64,000 nt of DNA from NCBI RefSeq assembly GCF_032884065.1, contig NC_088865.1, positions 44,463,152-44,527,151 of the forward strand, in the 5' to 3' direction. Both the position numbers and the translations under genes were made by a program. Below the pieces are notes generated by a model. The model saw only the letters and a list, made by a program, of their open reading frames with translations, ran no database searches and had not been told where the DNA came from. Positions 24,291 through 36,403 of the stretch are shown here, in pieces. Position 1 is the stretch's first letter; each line of letters begins with the position of its first letter. Source of the stretch: Artemia franciscana. Its lineage: Eukaryota; Arthropoda; Branchiopoda; Anostraca; Artemiidae.

Positions 24291-26140
24291 TGAAACACGA
24301 GGGCCGTTTTGTGTGTCAGTTTAGTTTACACAAACTAAAGAAATTTAGTTTGAAGCACGAGGGATTGAGGTGAGGGTATTCCTAATATACGGATTCCCCG
24401 GTATTGGGTATTCCAATCCCCGGTATTGGGTAAAATCCGGTATTGAGGGTATTGGGTATTCCATCCCAAGGGATGGAATACCAAACTTGAACCCTCAACC
24501 CTCCTAAAAAAGTTTCGACTCTTAAAGAAGTAAAGAAGCATTTTAGCAAATTTTGATGCGTTTTGTAAAGTTTTTTGTGCCCCCTCCCCAAACAAAAGCC
24601 TGGACACGGCCATGTATGCATTCATATATCTAACGTTCTCTTTCTCTCCACCTTTCCTTTCTCGGCCTCCTTCTCTTTGTTCTCTTAACTTGTAACTGGA
24701 GATGTTGTTAATTTGAATAATCTGTGCGAGTCTTTCTTAAAACTTGGTGAACATATCCATTCTTTTCGCCATAAATTTTAATTTTTTTCCTTAGTTTCAG
24801 TTAAGATGTTTCTTTTTACTTGATCTCATTCAAATACTAAAAATCTAAATCCAACTATATCATTACTTTGTTCTGCAAAGAGTCTTTAACCAGAAAGTAG
24901 ATAACAAGTAGGATTGTCAACTCAGGCTATCTATTTTTAGTTTCAATGATTTTAGTTCTTACATTGGGATTTGTTCTTTTGTTTTGATCCGAGTGGTTTT
25001 TGATGATTTTTTTGAAAAATTTATTTTTGCTGCCTTGCTTAACTTTATTTGCTTTTACGCTCATGTACTTTTTAGATATGAAGTCCCTCATGGGTGAAAA
25101 CGTACAGAAACGTGCACATACAAACCAAAAATAAAAAATTGATCTGATTTCCATTTTTTTTTTTTTTGTAATTTTGTCTGTTTGTTGTCTAGTCCAGTGG
25201 TTTCTAAACAATATTTTACCACGGCTTCCCTGAAAATATTTGATCTTATGGTGCCTGTCTTCTATTTTAAGAAATAACACAGACATGAAAATTTTCAATA
25301 CTATGAAAATTATTAAAGACAAACTCATGCAAACAAAGCAAATGAAAAACAAATTTATATTATTGTCTTTTAAAAAGAAGAATATGCTTGACTGTTAGCA
25401 CAATATTTTCCAAAATTCGGTGTCAATGATGAAATAGCAACGCAAAGCTCCTTTTATGCAACCAAACGAACACAATATTTCGATCTTGTTTGACCTAATA
25501 CAGAAAATCCTGTTCTGTATTGACAAGATTTTGCGACTGGGAGCATACAACATTTGTTCTTTATAGTAAAATTGAATTAGAGATGCCTTCTAAAATTTTC
25601 TTTCAAAGAAATATGACAAGATAATTCAATCAAGTTTTCTTTCTAGTTACTAGTCAATTGAAATGCAACATTTTCTTCGTCCACCATCCTTGCAAATTTT
25701 TAAAATTGAAATCATCAAAATAATTCGATAATGACTTATCAAACCATTCAAATGCTTAATAAATGGATTTTTGCTTGCTTGTAAGTTATCTTGGGCACAT
25801 AAATTTAAATGTCGAAATACTTTTTTTTCCAAATTTTTCTTCCATAGCTCCATATACAAATACTTTGAAACTAGCTATTCGAGTTAAAAAATGCATTTGT
25901 GTCCCTTCCATCGTTTTATTCAAAACACTGCATTTTCTTAAAAATTCCTTCAAACAGGTCATTTAATAATTAAATTTACATCCCTGGACATATTTGCATC
26001 CTAATTTTGATTTGCTTTGATAAAAATTGCAATTTCAACTTTGAGTTCATCAGTCAATTACTTTAACACTAAGAGCCAGTACAAAAGTAATATTAGCGAC
26101 ATTACTTTCAAGCAATAATAATTATAAAAAATATAGAAAT
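24291..26140. other. No supported gene; short degenerate repeat at start
   Basis: 24380-24480 holds a short irregular repeat of CCGGTATTGGGTATTCC. 24485-24612 ends in CAAAAGCCTGGACACGGCC, which resembles termini of short hAT-like elements, but no partner terminus was found. The remainder is AT-rich. The 141-codon minus frame at 24927-25352 is lysine-rich and without motifs; I do not support it as a gene. Confidence 0.45.
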
Positions 26141-26144
26141 AATT

Positions 26145-26795
26145 AATTAAAAATAAGGTAAAATTCTAGTTAACTGACTTCTTGCTATCTCATAAAGGGT
26201 TTAGGTTAGGAAAATGAAACTTTCAGGGATGGGTCTACAGGCTAAAGTATGTCCTGAGAAGGTATTTTAAAGTACCAGCCTCTACTCCTTCTCCCTCTAG
26301 AGGGCCCTGAAATTTGGGTAATGACAGGTCTATAGCTAATGAAATTTTGACAAATTAACATTTTACCTTAATTTTCAGTTACTAGTTGCTTTTTCTCTGC
26401 CTTTAGTTCTGAAAATGCAATTCTTGTTATTCGAGTAGAATTTTGAGCCATATCAATACTTTTTTATTTATTTAGGAAATGTATTTGCATATCTTTAAAA
26501 CCTTATAAAATGGAATTGAGCAAAGTTATGAAGCTGAAAACAATTTTGTTATACTTCAATTAAGCAGAAGATCTATTTTGCAAAGTTTCACTTTTATAAC
26601 ACACATATTTTTAAAGGTCATCAAAAGTCAGGGCCCTCTAGAGGGAGAAGGAGCGGAGGTAGTTGCTTCAAAATACCTTCCCAGGACATACTTTAGTCTG
26701 TAGATTCATCCCTGAAAGTTTAATTTTCATAACCTAAACCCTTTGTGAGATAACAAGAAGTCAATTAACTAGAATTTCACCAAAAATAATTAAGT
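26145..26795. mobile_element. Foldback/MITE-like element with ~155-bp inverted arms
   Basis: 26158-26310 pairs with the reverse complement of 26628-26783 over about 155 bp with scattered mismatches. Shared motifs include ATTCTAGTTAACTGACTTC, AAAGGGTTTAGGTTA, CTAAAGTATGTCCTG and CTCCCTCTAGAGGGCCCTGA. About 315 bp of AT-rich spacer lies between the arms and no ORF is present. AT-rich flanks hide any target duplication. Confidence 0.85.
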
Positions 26796-27461
26796 AATAA
26801 AAAAATCAACAATTAAAAAATAATTTTAAAAAAATAAAAAAATGAAAAAGTTAAATAATTAAATTAAAAATAATCAAAAAAATTAGAAAAGAATGATTTT
26901 TGTAATAATAATTAGAGCCGCTACAACAGTTCACAACAGTACAAAAGTAGCTCCCATATCGTCACACAGCTTTGTAAACAATTTAACTCATAATGAACTC
27001 TTTTTATATAGTCCGTAGTTTTTGTTACTTTGGTAGAAACATTTAAGTTCTGCACTTTTATTTTTTGACACAAGAGTTGCTCTGTGGAGCATGCAGTATA
27101 TAACAAGAAAGTCGAGTGTTTTCATTTTACTTGTTTTTTTTTTTTTATTTGTTAGGGGGCCAGTTTTGCGTGCTAACATTGATTTTGCAGTGTCTGTACA
27201 AAGCCAAACGCAATTATTCTACAACATACCTTGTTCATTAGAAAAGGTGTCAGTTGCATAAAAGCTTCAGTATATGTTGCTTTTCCAGGAATGGGTGAAA
27301 TAAAAATATCGATAGTTGTTTTATCCTGTTCAATATATTTGATATTTTATCAAATTTATCAAATATATTTTATCCTGTTCAATTATTCATGTGGTTTTAG
27401 CTACATCAGCTACTTCTTCTACTTATAAGGTAAATTTTGAAATGCGTATCTGAGAAACTAA
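26796..27461. other. No gene seen
   Basis: A/T-rich low-complexity sequence (26796-26900), a T run at 27137-27146 and unsupported short frames only. Confidence 0.45.
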
Positions 27462-28111
27462 TCAAACAGTTCGCGGTAACGAACTGTAGTAAGGAGCGAC
27501 CCGGCTCAATAGTAACCGAAGCTCTAAAAAATGGAATTTTGATACCAATAGTTACATCAAAAGAATCGCATTGTAATGCTGATTTTAAATATATAAGTTT
27601 TATCAAGATCAGTTATAACCATCAAAAGTTACTAGCCTGAGAAAATTTACCTCATTTCAGAAAATAGGGGGAAACACCCTCTAAAAGTCATAAATCTTAA
27701 CAAAAATCACACCATCAGATTCAGCGTACCAGAGAACCTTGTTGTAGAAATTTCAAGCTCTTATCTACAAAAATGTGGAATTTCGCACTTTTTGCCAGAA
27801 CACAGATCACGGATGTGTGTTTACTTGTTTTTGTTTATTGTTTTTTGTTTGTTCTTTTCCCCAGTGGTGTTCGTATCGACTCAGTGGTCCTAGAATATTG
27901 CGAGAGGGCTAAACCTAACGTAAATTAAAAGCTCTAGTGCCCTTTTTAAGTAACCAAAACGTTGGAGAGCCCCTAGGCCCCCTACTATATCACTATACTA
28001 TACCTACTATTCACTATACTCGACAAACCAAATAACTACGTCTTTAAGGACGACTTACTCCCCTGCAGTCCCCGTGGGAGGGGCTGCAAGTTACAAACTT
28101 TGACCTGTGTT
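27462..28111 (+). repeat. R1 copy, proximal part, truncated by the next R1
   Basis: Starts TCAAACAGTTCGCGGTAACG and follows the R1 order to ACAAACTTTGACCTGTG. It is then replaced at 28112 by the start of a second R1 unit in the same orientation. The second unit therefore sits inside or beside the first; the rest of the first unit does not reappear after it in simple form. Confidence 0.8.
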
Positions 28112-29796
28112 TCAAACAGTTCGTGGTAACGAAATGTAGTAAGGAGCGATCCGGCTCAATAGTAACCAAAACTCTAAAAAATGGAATTTTGATATCAATA
28201 TCTCCATCAAAGGAATCGCATTTTAATACTGATTTTAAATAAATAAATTTCATCAAGTTTAGTTTTACCCGTCAAAAGTTACGAGCCTGAGAAAATTTGC
28301 GTTATTTTAGAACATAGGGGAAAACGCCTCCTAGAAGTCATAGAATCTTAATGAAAATTGCACCATTAGATTCAACGTATCAGAAAACCATACTGTAGTT
28401 GTTTCAAGCTCCTATCTTCAAAAATGTGAAATTTTGTATTTTTTTTCCATAAGGAAGATCACGGATGTGTGTTTATTTGTGGGTTTTTTTTTCCCAGGGG
28501 TGATCGTATCGACCCAGTTGTCCTAGAATGTCGCAAGAGGGCTCATTCTAACGGAAATGAAAAGTTATAGTGCCCTTTTTAAGTGACCAAAAAAATTGGA
28601 GGCACCTAGGCCCCCTCCCACGCTAATTATTTTACCAAAGTCAACGGATCAAAATTCTGAAATAGCCATTTTATTCAGCGTAGTCGAAAAACCTTATAAC
28701 TATGTCTTTGGGGACGACTTACTCCCCCACAGTCTCCTTGGGAGGGGCAACAAGTTACAAACTTTGACCTGTGCTTACATATAGTAATGGTTATTGGGAA
28801 GTGTACAGGTGTTTTCAGGAGGATTTTTTTTGTTGGGGGAGGGGTTGAGAAGAGGGGGATATACTGGGGGAACTTTCCGTCGATAATTTGTCATGGGAAA
28901 GGGAACGCAGGATTTACTAGCATTATTTAAAAAAAACAATGAAAAAATAAATATGAAAAAGTTCTTTCAGCTGGAAGTAAGGAACAGCATTAAAACTTAA
29001 AACAAACAGAAATTATTACCCATATGAGGGGCTCACCTCCTCCTAATACCTCGCTCTTTACGCTAAAGCATTTTTAGTAATTTCAACTATTTATTCTACG
29101 GCTTTTGTGATTCTGGGGTCATTCTTAATGAATTGGGACACAATTTAAGCTTTAGTGTAAAGAGCGAGGATCTGACAAGGGGGCAAACCCCCTCATATAT
29201 GTAATAAAAATATGAGAATACAAAAGTTCTTTACGTAAGCTAATTTATAAGTTACGTAAATCTCTTACTAAGAAAAATATTCGTAAAAAATTAAAAGTTC
29301 TAGTTGCCTTTTTAATTAACCAAAAAATCGGAGGGCAACTAGGCTTCCTCCCCCGCTCTTTTTTCTCAAAATCATTCGATCAAAATTATGAGAAAGCCAT
29401 TTAGCCAAAAAAGTATATAAATATGCAAATTTCGTTTTAATTATTCCTCTGCGGAGAGCCAAAATCCAAACATGCATTGATTCAAAAACGTTCAGAAATT
29501 ACATAAAAAAAACAAGTTTTTTTAACTGAAAGTAAGGAGCGACATTAAAACTTAAAACGAACAGAAATTACTTTGTATATGAAAGAGGCTGCTTCCTCAT
29601 CAACGCCCCGCTCTTTACGCTAAAATTTTTTACTCTTTTAAAAAGAAGAATTGAGAGAAAGAGTCAAACTTTAGCGTAAAGAGCGGGGCGTTGATGAGGA
29701 AGCAGCCCCTTTCATATACGAAGTAATTTCTGTTCGTTTTAAGTTTTAATGTCGCTCCTTACTTTCAGTAAAAAAAAACTTGTTTTTTTATTTAAT
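28112..29796 (+). repeat. R1 reference copy (complete, with distal hairpin)
   Basis: This is the most complete R1 unit and defines the family. It contains: the terminal hairpin TCAAACAGTTCGTGGTAACG (28112); half-module A (GTGCCCTTTTTAAGTGACC at 28572, CCCCTCCCACGCT); the ACTTACTCCCCCACAGTC block (28718); the GGGATTTTTTTTG block; a middle hairpin around 28980-29200 (arms with AATACCTCGCTCTTTACG and its complement); half-module B (GTTGCCTTTTTAATTAACC at 29301, CTTCCTCCCCCGCT); and a distal hairpin 29503-29790 (core arms 29526-29768). It ends in TTTATTTAAT. No ORF longer than about 70 codons is present, so it is non-autonomous. No transposase, RT or tRNA-like promoter was seen. Confidence 0.85.
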
Positions 29797-30655
29797 ACAT
29801 ACAGTAATGGTTACTGTGAAGTGTACAGACGTTTTCAGGGGGATTTTTGGGTTTAGGGGGAGAGTTGGTGGGGGAGGGGGTACGTGGGAGGATATTTCTA
29901 TGGATAAACTTCTCATGGAGGAAGAGAATTTCAATGAAGGGGGCGCAGGACTTTCTAGAATTATTTGAAAAAAAACAATAAAAAAATAAATATGAAAAGT
30001 TTTTTCTACTGAAAGTAAGAAGCATCATTAAAACTTAAAACGAACAAAAATTATTACGCATATAAGGGGTTCACCTCCTCGCAATACCTCACTCTTTACG
30101 CTAAAGTATTTTTAGTAATTTCAACTATTTATTCTACGGTCTTTGTGATTCAGAGGTCATTCTTAAGGAATTGGGACAAAATTTAAGCTTTAGTGTAAAG
30201 AGCGAGGTATCGACGAGGGTTGAACCCCCTCATATACGCAATAAAAACATGCGAATATAGAAGTTCGTTACGTCAGTTAATTCGTAAGTTACGTATATTT
30301 TTTACCAATGAAAACGTTTGTAAAAAAAATGAAAAATTGTAGTTGCTTTTTTAAGTAATCACAAAATTGGAGGGCAACCAGGCCTCCTCCCTCGCTCATT
30401 TTTTCTCAAAATCGTCCGATTAACTGCAATTAATTAATATGCAAATTTTGTTTTAATTATTTATGTGCGGAGAGCCAAGATCAAAACATGCATTAATTCA
30501 AAAAAGTCCAGAAATTAAATAAAAAAACAAGTTTTTTTTAAAATGAAATTAAGGAACAACTTTAAATCTTAAAACGAACAAAAATTACTCCGTATATGAA
30601 AAGGGCTTTTCCTCCTCAACGCCCCGCTCTTTACGCTAAAGTTTCTTACTGTTTA
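29797..30655 (+). repeat. Partial tandem duplicate of the R1 unit
   Basis: Repeats the segment 28775 to about 29640 of the preceding unit, from the CAGTAATGGTTA.TG block to the left arm of the distal hairpin, joined directly to the preceding hairpin end. The right arm of the distal hairpin is missing here. Confidence 0.8.
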
Positions 30656-30819
30656 ACTGACTACTTTGCCTATCGCCTAAATCGTCGATTGTATCGTGTA
30701 AATTGTCCATTGTATTGTCTAAATCGTAAGTTGTCTACTTGATCACTCGTGAATGGAGTATCTATCAGAATCTGTAAGATCGTACTAATTTTACCTTGAG
30801 ATTTGCAAACCTAGCTTTT

Positions 30820-31230
30820 GTTGTGCCTGTAATTTTGTAATTTTGTTAAATTGTAATAATTTAATTTAAAATTATTTATAATTTATAATTAGTTAATTAA
30901 ATAATAATAATAATAAAATTAAATTAAATAATAATCAATTAAACTAATTGAAAATTAAACTAAATAATAATAATTTAAAATTATAAATAATCTTGCAATT
31001 TTGTTAAATTTTGTAAAATTGTAATTTTGTTTTGCCTGTAATTTTGTTAAATTTTGTTAATTTAATTTAAAAATATAAATAATAATTATTTAATTAAATT
31101 ATAATAATAATTAAGTTAAATTAAATAATAATTAATTAAATTATTTGAAAATTAAATTGAATAATAATTTAAAATTATAAATAATCTTGCAATTTTTATA
31201 AATTTTGTAAAATTGTAATTTTGTTGTGCC
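30820..31230. repeat. AT-rich tandem duplication (~200-bp period)
   Basis: The motif GCCTGTAATTTTGT recurs at about 30827 and 31034, with a variant at 31228. Between them lie two similar stretches of TAATTAAATAATAAT-type sequence, both ending in AATAATCTTGCAATTTT. Two copies are seen. Confidence 0.75.
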
Positions 31231-32560
31231 TGTAGTTTTCTTTGGACCTGTAAATACCGCAGTCCCGAAAGGGTTAAGATATTTTGTGACTGCGTAGTTT
31301 CAATTTCCTTTGATTTTTTGTCAATCCTGGCTAATGCTCGTAACTCTCCAGCTAGTCCATGCCTCCCTGGGGAGGCACGCCTCCCAGTTTAGAAAGCATT
31401 GCTCTAGTCTGTCAACTTTTTGGAAAGTTTTCTATTGATTTATGTTATTCCTTGAGCCAGGGACAGCCATAAATGAATCATTAACCCTAATACAGCTATT
31501 TTTAGGACAGCTGGAACTATACCAAAAATATACAGGAAGAATCACCAAAAAATATGATAATACATAGCATGATGTCACAGAGTATAACGAATTAACAGCT
31601 TATCCATAAACATCGCTCCCATGCACAGCTTTCTGATTAAAGGGGTGGGGGAGGGGTGGATACCAATATAAAATATATATCCTATACGTTCATATGTGCA
31701 TAATTCCGACCCTTATGACACTTGGAGGGTTAAGTTGATGCTTCCTGTAGGGGAGAAGAACAAAGCATAAACTGTTAGCATTGTTACGTACTTTCAAATT
31801 TGTACAGGGGTGGGCCTTTCACATTTTGTCAGGAGGTTTTTCACCCCAATATATAGATTTTAGTACAGGGGTAGAAAATGGTTTAGATTCGTATATTGTG
31901 ATCCTTCTAACTGGTACTTTCTCTTAACTAACTTGTAGAATTAACTGTGGAAAGGATGCTAAAATAAAGCTCTGCTATAAAAGGTAATAGTGTTTCCATT
32001 TGCCTTAGGATGAGGAGGCATGTCAATATTGAGGGAGTATTGAACTCAGACCTCCTTTAGTTCCTAGGAATATGTTTGCACAAAGCGTATAATACGGGGG
32101 CTAGGTGTAGCGTTTGTTAGCGAAAATAAATGAATTTATTTTTTCAATAAAAATACCAAAAAGGTTATTTTCGATGCAAATAACCCCCAGAAAGGTATTT
32201 TTTTTCAAAATATAAGGGGCAAAAAATAAAGGAGGTTCAAATGCCCCCTCCCTTTTGGTGCTACTGAATCCTAGGGAATGGTGAACCTTTTTTTTGCTAG
32301 AATGGTAGCTTTTAAGTGGAGTTTTTCAACATTGAAGTCTTGGATCAAAAAATGCAGCTAAAGCATATAGATGATTGGCCTGATTGAAAAATTGTCTCCT
32401 CTTATTCGATCTGTCGGTATATTTCTATTTTATTTTCAACTTAAATTAAAAAAAAATCCCATCATGTAAGATTCATTATGTGAAAGTGAAACTTTAGTTG
32501 AAAGAATGGCCGGTTTAGAGGGCACCCTTCACAGACTAGGATAGCCCTGAATATAACATT
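31231..32560. other. No gene seen
   Basis: No supported coding sequence. A few G-rich or T-rich patches; nothing repeats clearly elsewhere in the window. Confidence 0.45.
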
Positions 32561-32574
32561 ATAAACAACAGGTA

Positions 32575-33015
32575 TTAAAATAAATAAAAAAAAACAACCG
32601 CTTTCGAATGAAACTAAAGGAAGATATTAAAAACAAATGTGCTTTATTATATAAATGAGGAGACCTTCTAGAACCCTCGGCCCCATACTCTTACACTATA
32701 GCTTGACTTTCTCCTTAATCCTTCATAAGAAATTTCTTTAAATTCAAGATTCCTTGAAATAGGAAAGCCTTTTTAATTCAAATTTGCTCTAAAAAAATAA
32801 ATTTTGCATTTCAGAGGGTTTGAGAGGTAACCAGTAAGAAAAAGATTGTAGTGATTAACTGATTATATTCTTTGTACCATAAATACTTTCATTAAAGCAC
32901 TAATTGAACTTTAGCAGAATAAATTGAGGTTGAGAGTGGTGGCTGCCGCTTCCCATACAAAGGATAATCTGTATTCATTTTGAGTTTTAATGTTCACCAT
33001 CACTTTTATTTGATT
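32575..33015. repeat. Very decayed R1-like hairpin
   Basis: The left part (CTTTCGAATGAAACTAAAGG, TATATAAATGAGG, TACACTATAGCTTGACTTTCTC) and the right part (GGATAATCTGTATTCATTTTGAG, TTTTAATGTTCACC) resemble R1 distal hairpin arms in opposed orientation. Heavily diverged. Confidence 0.4.
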
Positions 33016-33772
33016 TTATTTTTAAAATTCAAAGTACAATAAATAGTGAGTATTTTTCGGGGTACAAAAATTATTGATTACATTCATTATAAAATATTGA
33101 TAATGACAACATGTTGACACCATTTTATATTCTATAACTACCTCTTTTAGAGCAATAATTCCTAAGAGTATTTTTTGTTTGACTTTCAAGAAGTTGGGAA
33201 CATGTAAAGAGCGTTTAGGCAAATGAACCCTTAGTCAAGTTTATGGATAAATAAAGATCCCAATTTATATGTGAATAGAATGGTTTTTATTGACAGAAAA
33301 TACTCTCAAGGAAATTAGCTAGAAATGAGAAATGACGACAATACTGCGATTTACAAAATGTACCGCACAATTAAGTTGACAAAAGTGACACATATTTAAA
33401 TCATTAATTTTGCTTCCCGCTACTTTTTGCCGAATTCTTTTTTAATTATGACTACGAAAATGAATTTTATTTTTGAGGTTTAATGTTCAAAGACTAGTTG
33501 ATATTGTTTGTATGTAAAGGAAGATTTGATTTATTATAATTGCTCATTTTCAATTTGAAAGGTCCAACATGAGGCCATGTGAAATTTCAGGGCTCAAATT
33601 TGGTGACTTGAAATGATTTATGGAAAGTTGAATTACTTTGTACGGGAGTTCAACATGCAAGCGAATCACCATTTATTAGCTATGCAATGAAATTTTCAAT
33701 TAATTTTAGCATTGCATGTTTGCGATGGTGTTTAGTGGTGGAAACATCGGCTATTTTAGGCTCTTGTACGAG
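33016..33772. other. No gene seen
   Basis: AT-rich; the minus frame at 33022-33222 has no recognisable motif. Confidence 0.4.
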
Positions 33773-34308
33773 ATTAAATAAAAAAACAAGTTTTTTTTTA
33801 AATGAAAGTAAGGAGCAACATTGAAACTTAAAACGAACAGAAATTGCTCCGTATACGAAAGGGGCTTTTCCTCCTCAACGCCCCGCTCTTTACGCTAAAG
33901 TTTGACTCTTTCTCTTACCCTACTTTTTAAAACATATTTACTTATGAAAGGGGCTTTTCCTCCTCAACGCCTTGCTCTTTACGCTAACTCTCGCTCTTTC
34001 TCTTAGCTCTGTTTTTAAAACAGTAAGAAACTTTAGCGTAAAGAGCGGGGTGTTGAGGAGGAAAAGCCCCTTTCATAGGCGGAGCAGTTTCTGTTGGTTT
34101 AAAGTTTTAATCTTGCTCCTTACTTTCATGTAAAAAAACTTGTTTTTTCATTTAATCTCTGGACGTTTTTGAATTAATACATGTTTAGATCTTGGCTCAC
34201 CGCATATTAATTGGCTTGCATATTAATTAATTGCTATTAATCGGAAGATTTTGAGAAAGAATGAGCGAGGGAGGAGGCCAAGTTGCCCTCCAATTTTTTA
34301 TTACTTAA
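33773..34308 (-). repeat. R1 copy, distal part with hairpin (interrupted)
   Basis: Starts ATTAAATAAAAAAACAAG, then the distal hairpin (arms about 33800-33903 and 34020-34130), with a partial repeat of the left arm at 33948-34006. Half-module B follows to CTTAAAAA at about 34308, where a LINE fragment begins. R1 resumes at about 35131. Confidence 0.8.
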
Positions 34309-35130
34309 AAATCAACAAGATCAACAAGTGATCTTGTTGTCGCTAAATTTGCTAGAGGTTTGGGAATTTTGCGTCAATTAAAGCATGTTTAACCATTATC
34401 AGTTCTTTTATAATTATATCACACCATTTTTGCGCCTTATATTTCTTATGGTTGTGTCCTTTGGTCTAGTAATCTCTATGCAAATTTTAAAAGAGTGCAG
34501 ATCCTACAAAATAAAACAGTACGTCTTCTTGGTAATTATGTAGAAAATGTGAATGATACCCCGTCATGCTTTAAGAAATAACAAGTGCTTAACATTGGTC
34601 AGACTCGAGATTATCAAGCTGTTGTTTTTGCGTATCGATGTTGTAATGATGTATGTCCTCCAGTTTTTACCAGTTTTTTTTCCGAGTAAATCGTTCAGTC
34701 CATGGGTATGAGACTAGAGAAGCTGATAATTTAATTGTTGAGTATTGAGACACCACACGTGCAACTTTCGGAATTAGGTATTTAGCTCCGGCTATTTGGA
34801 ATGATATCCCAGCTGGCATTAGGGAGGCGGACCATATTGGGTCGTTTAAAGTAAAATTAAAAAAAAAAAACATTTATTGGTAGTGGGGAGATAAATTTTT
34901 TTTTTTGATGTTTTTTTTTTAATTATTGTTAGCCTTTATTTATGTATAATCTGGTATTAAGGGTAATTGAGTGAGTGTTTTTGTCCTTCTTTAATTTTTT
35001 TTTTTTAAATTAGGTTGAGAATCAGAGGATTGCAGCCGTCCAACATCACGCTGTTTGAGCCTTCCCCCGGACGGTTGTGTGTATTTATAGTTCTTGTAAT
35101 TTAATAGTTAATAAAGAGAGTTCATTCATT
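34309..35130 (+). pseudogene. CR1/L2/Jockey-type LINE 3' end inserted in R1
   Basis: Plus-strand translation shows KFARGLGILRQLKHV, ILQNKTVRLLGNYVENVN, TRDYQAVVFAYRCCNDV and later ADNLIVEY, TTRATFGIRYLAPAIWNDIP. This is the C-terminal domain after the reverse transcriptase of CR1/L2/Jockey-group LINEs, with stops and frameshifts. The 3' UTR continues to a short (TTCA)n tail at about 35118-35130, typical of such LINEs. The element is 5'-truncated; R1 sequence flanks it on both sides. Confidence 0.8.
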
Positions 35131-36254
35131 CAGTATGTTTTTATTGCGTATATGAGGGGGTTCAACCCTTGTCGATACCTCGCTCTTTACACTAAAGCTT
35201 AAATATTGTCCCTATTCCTTAAGAATGACATCTGAATCACAAAGGCCATAGAATAAATAGTTGAAATTACTAAAAATAATTTAGCGTGAAGAGTCAGGTA
35301 TAACGAGGAGGTAAGCCCATTTTTGTTTGTTTTGAGTTTTAATGCTGCTCCTTACTTTCAGTAGAAAAAACTTTTCATATCTATTTTTTCATTGTTTTTT
35401 CAAATAATGCTAGAAAATCCTGCGCCCCCTTCATTGAAATTCTTTTCCCCATGAGAAGTTTTTCCATGGAAATATCCTCCCACGTAACCCCCTTCTCCCT
35501 CAAATCTGCCCCCTAAGCCAAAAAATCCCCCTGAAAACGTCTGTACACTTCCCAGAAACCATTACTATATGTAAACACAGGTCAAAGTTTGTAACTTGCA
35601 GCCCCTCCCACGGGGACTGCGGTGGAGTAAGTCGTCCCTAAAGACATAGTTATTGGGTTTATAGACTACGGTGAAAAAGTGGCTATCTCAGAATTTTGAT
35701 CCGGTTACTTTGGGGAAAAATGAGCGTGGGAGGGAGCCTAGGGGCCCTCGAATTTTTTGGTCACTTAAAAAGGGCACTAGAACTTTTAATTTCCGTTAGA
35801 ATAAGCCCTCTCACGACATTCTAGGACCACTGAGTTCGTACGACCATCCCTGGGAAAAAAAGAAACAAAAAACAAATAAACAAAAGAACAAATAAACACG
35901 CATCCGTGATCTGTCTTCTGGCAAAAAATGCGAAATTCCACATTTTCGTGGATAGGAGCTTGAAATTTCTACAATATGGTTCTATGATACGCTGAATTTG
36001 ATGGTGTGGTTTTCGTTAAGATTGTATGACTATTCGGGGGTGTTTCTCCCTATTTTCTAAAATGAGGCAAATTTTCTTAGGCTCGTAACTTTTGACGAGC
36101 ATAAGTGATCTTGATGAAACTTATATGTTTAAAATCAGCATTAAAATGCGATTCTTTTGATGTAACTATTGGTATCAAAATCCCATTTTTTAGAGTTTCG
36201 GTTACTATTGAGCCGGGTCGCTCCTTACTACATTTCGTTACCACGAACTGTTTA
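35131..36254 (-). repeat. R1 copy, remaining part after LINE insertion
   Basis: Continues the minus-strand R1 unit through the middle hairpin (about 35140-35340), half-module A and the conserved terminus, ending CGTTACCACGAACTGTTT at about 36252. About 115 bp of R1 expected at the LINE junction is absent. Confidence 0.85.
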
Positions 36255-36403
36255 ATTTTAAATTCTCTTGATGTATAATTTCTTAAAAAAGAACATCTTA
36301 AGAAAACTCTAACGGGAAAAATTTAATATTAAAAATGCTTGAGCATTTCGAATCTGGTAAAAGTGAATCTTTTTTGCTTGATAGAAGGAATAATATCTTT
36401 TCT

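Noticed and set aside
24927..25352. 141-codon minus-strand open frame
   Set aside because: Lysine- and phenylalanine-rich from AT-rich DNA with a poly-T stretch, no motif, no splice or promoter support.
28112..29796. R1 as a tRNA-derived SINE
   Set aside because: No A-box/B-box pair or poly(A)/simple tail was found and the unit is too long; hairpins rather than a tRNA head define it.
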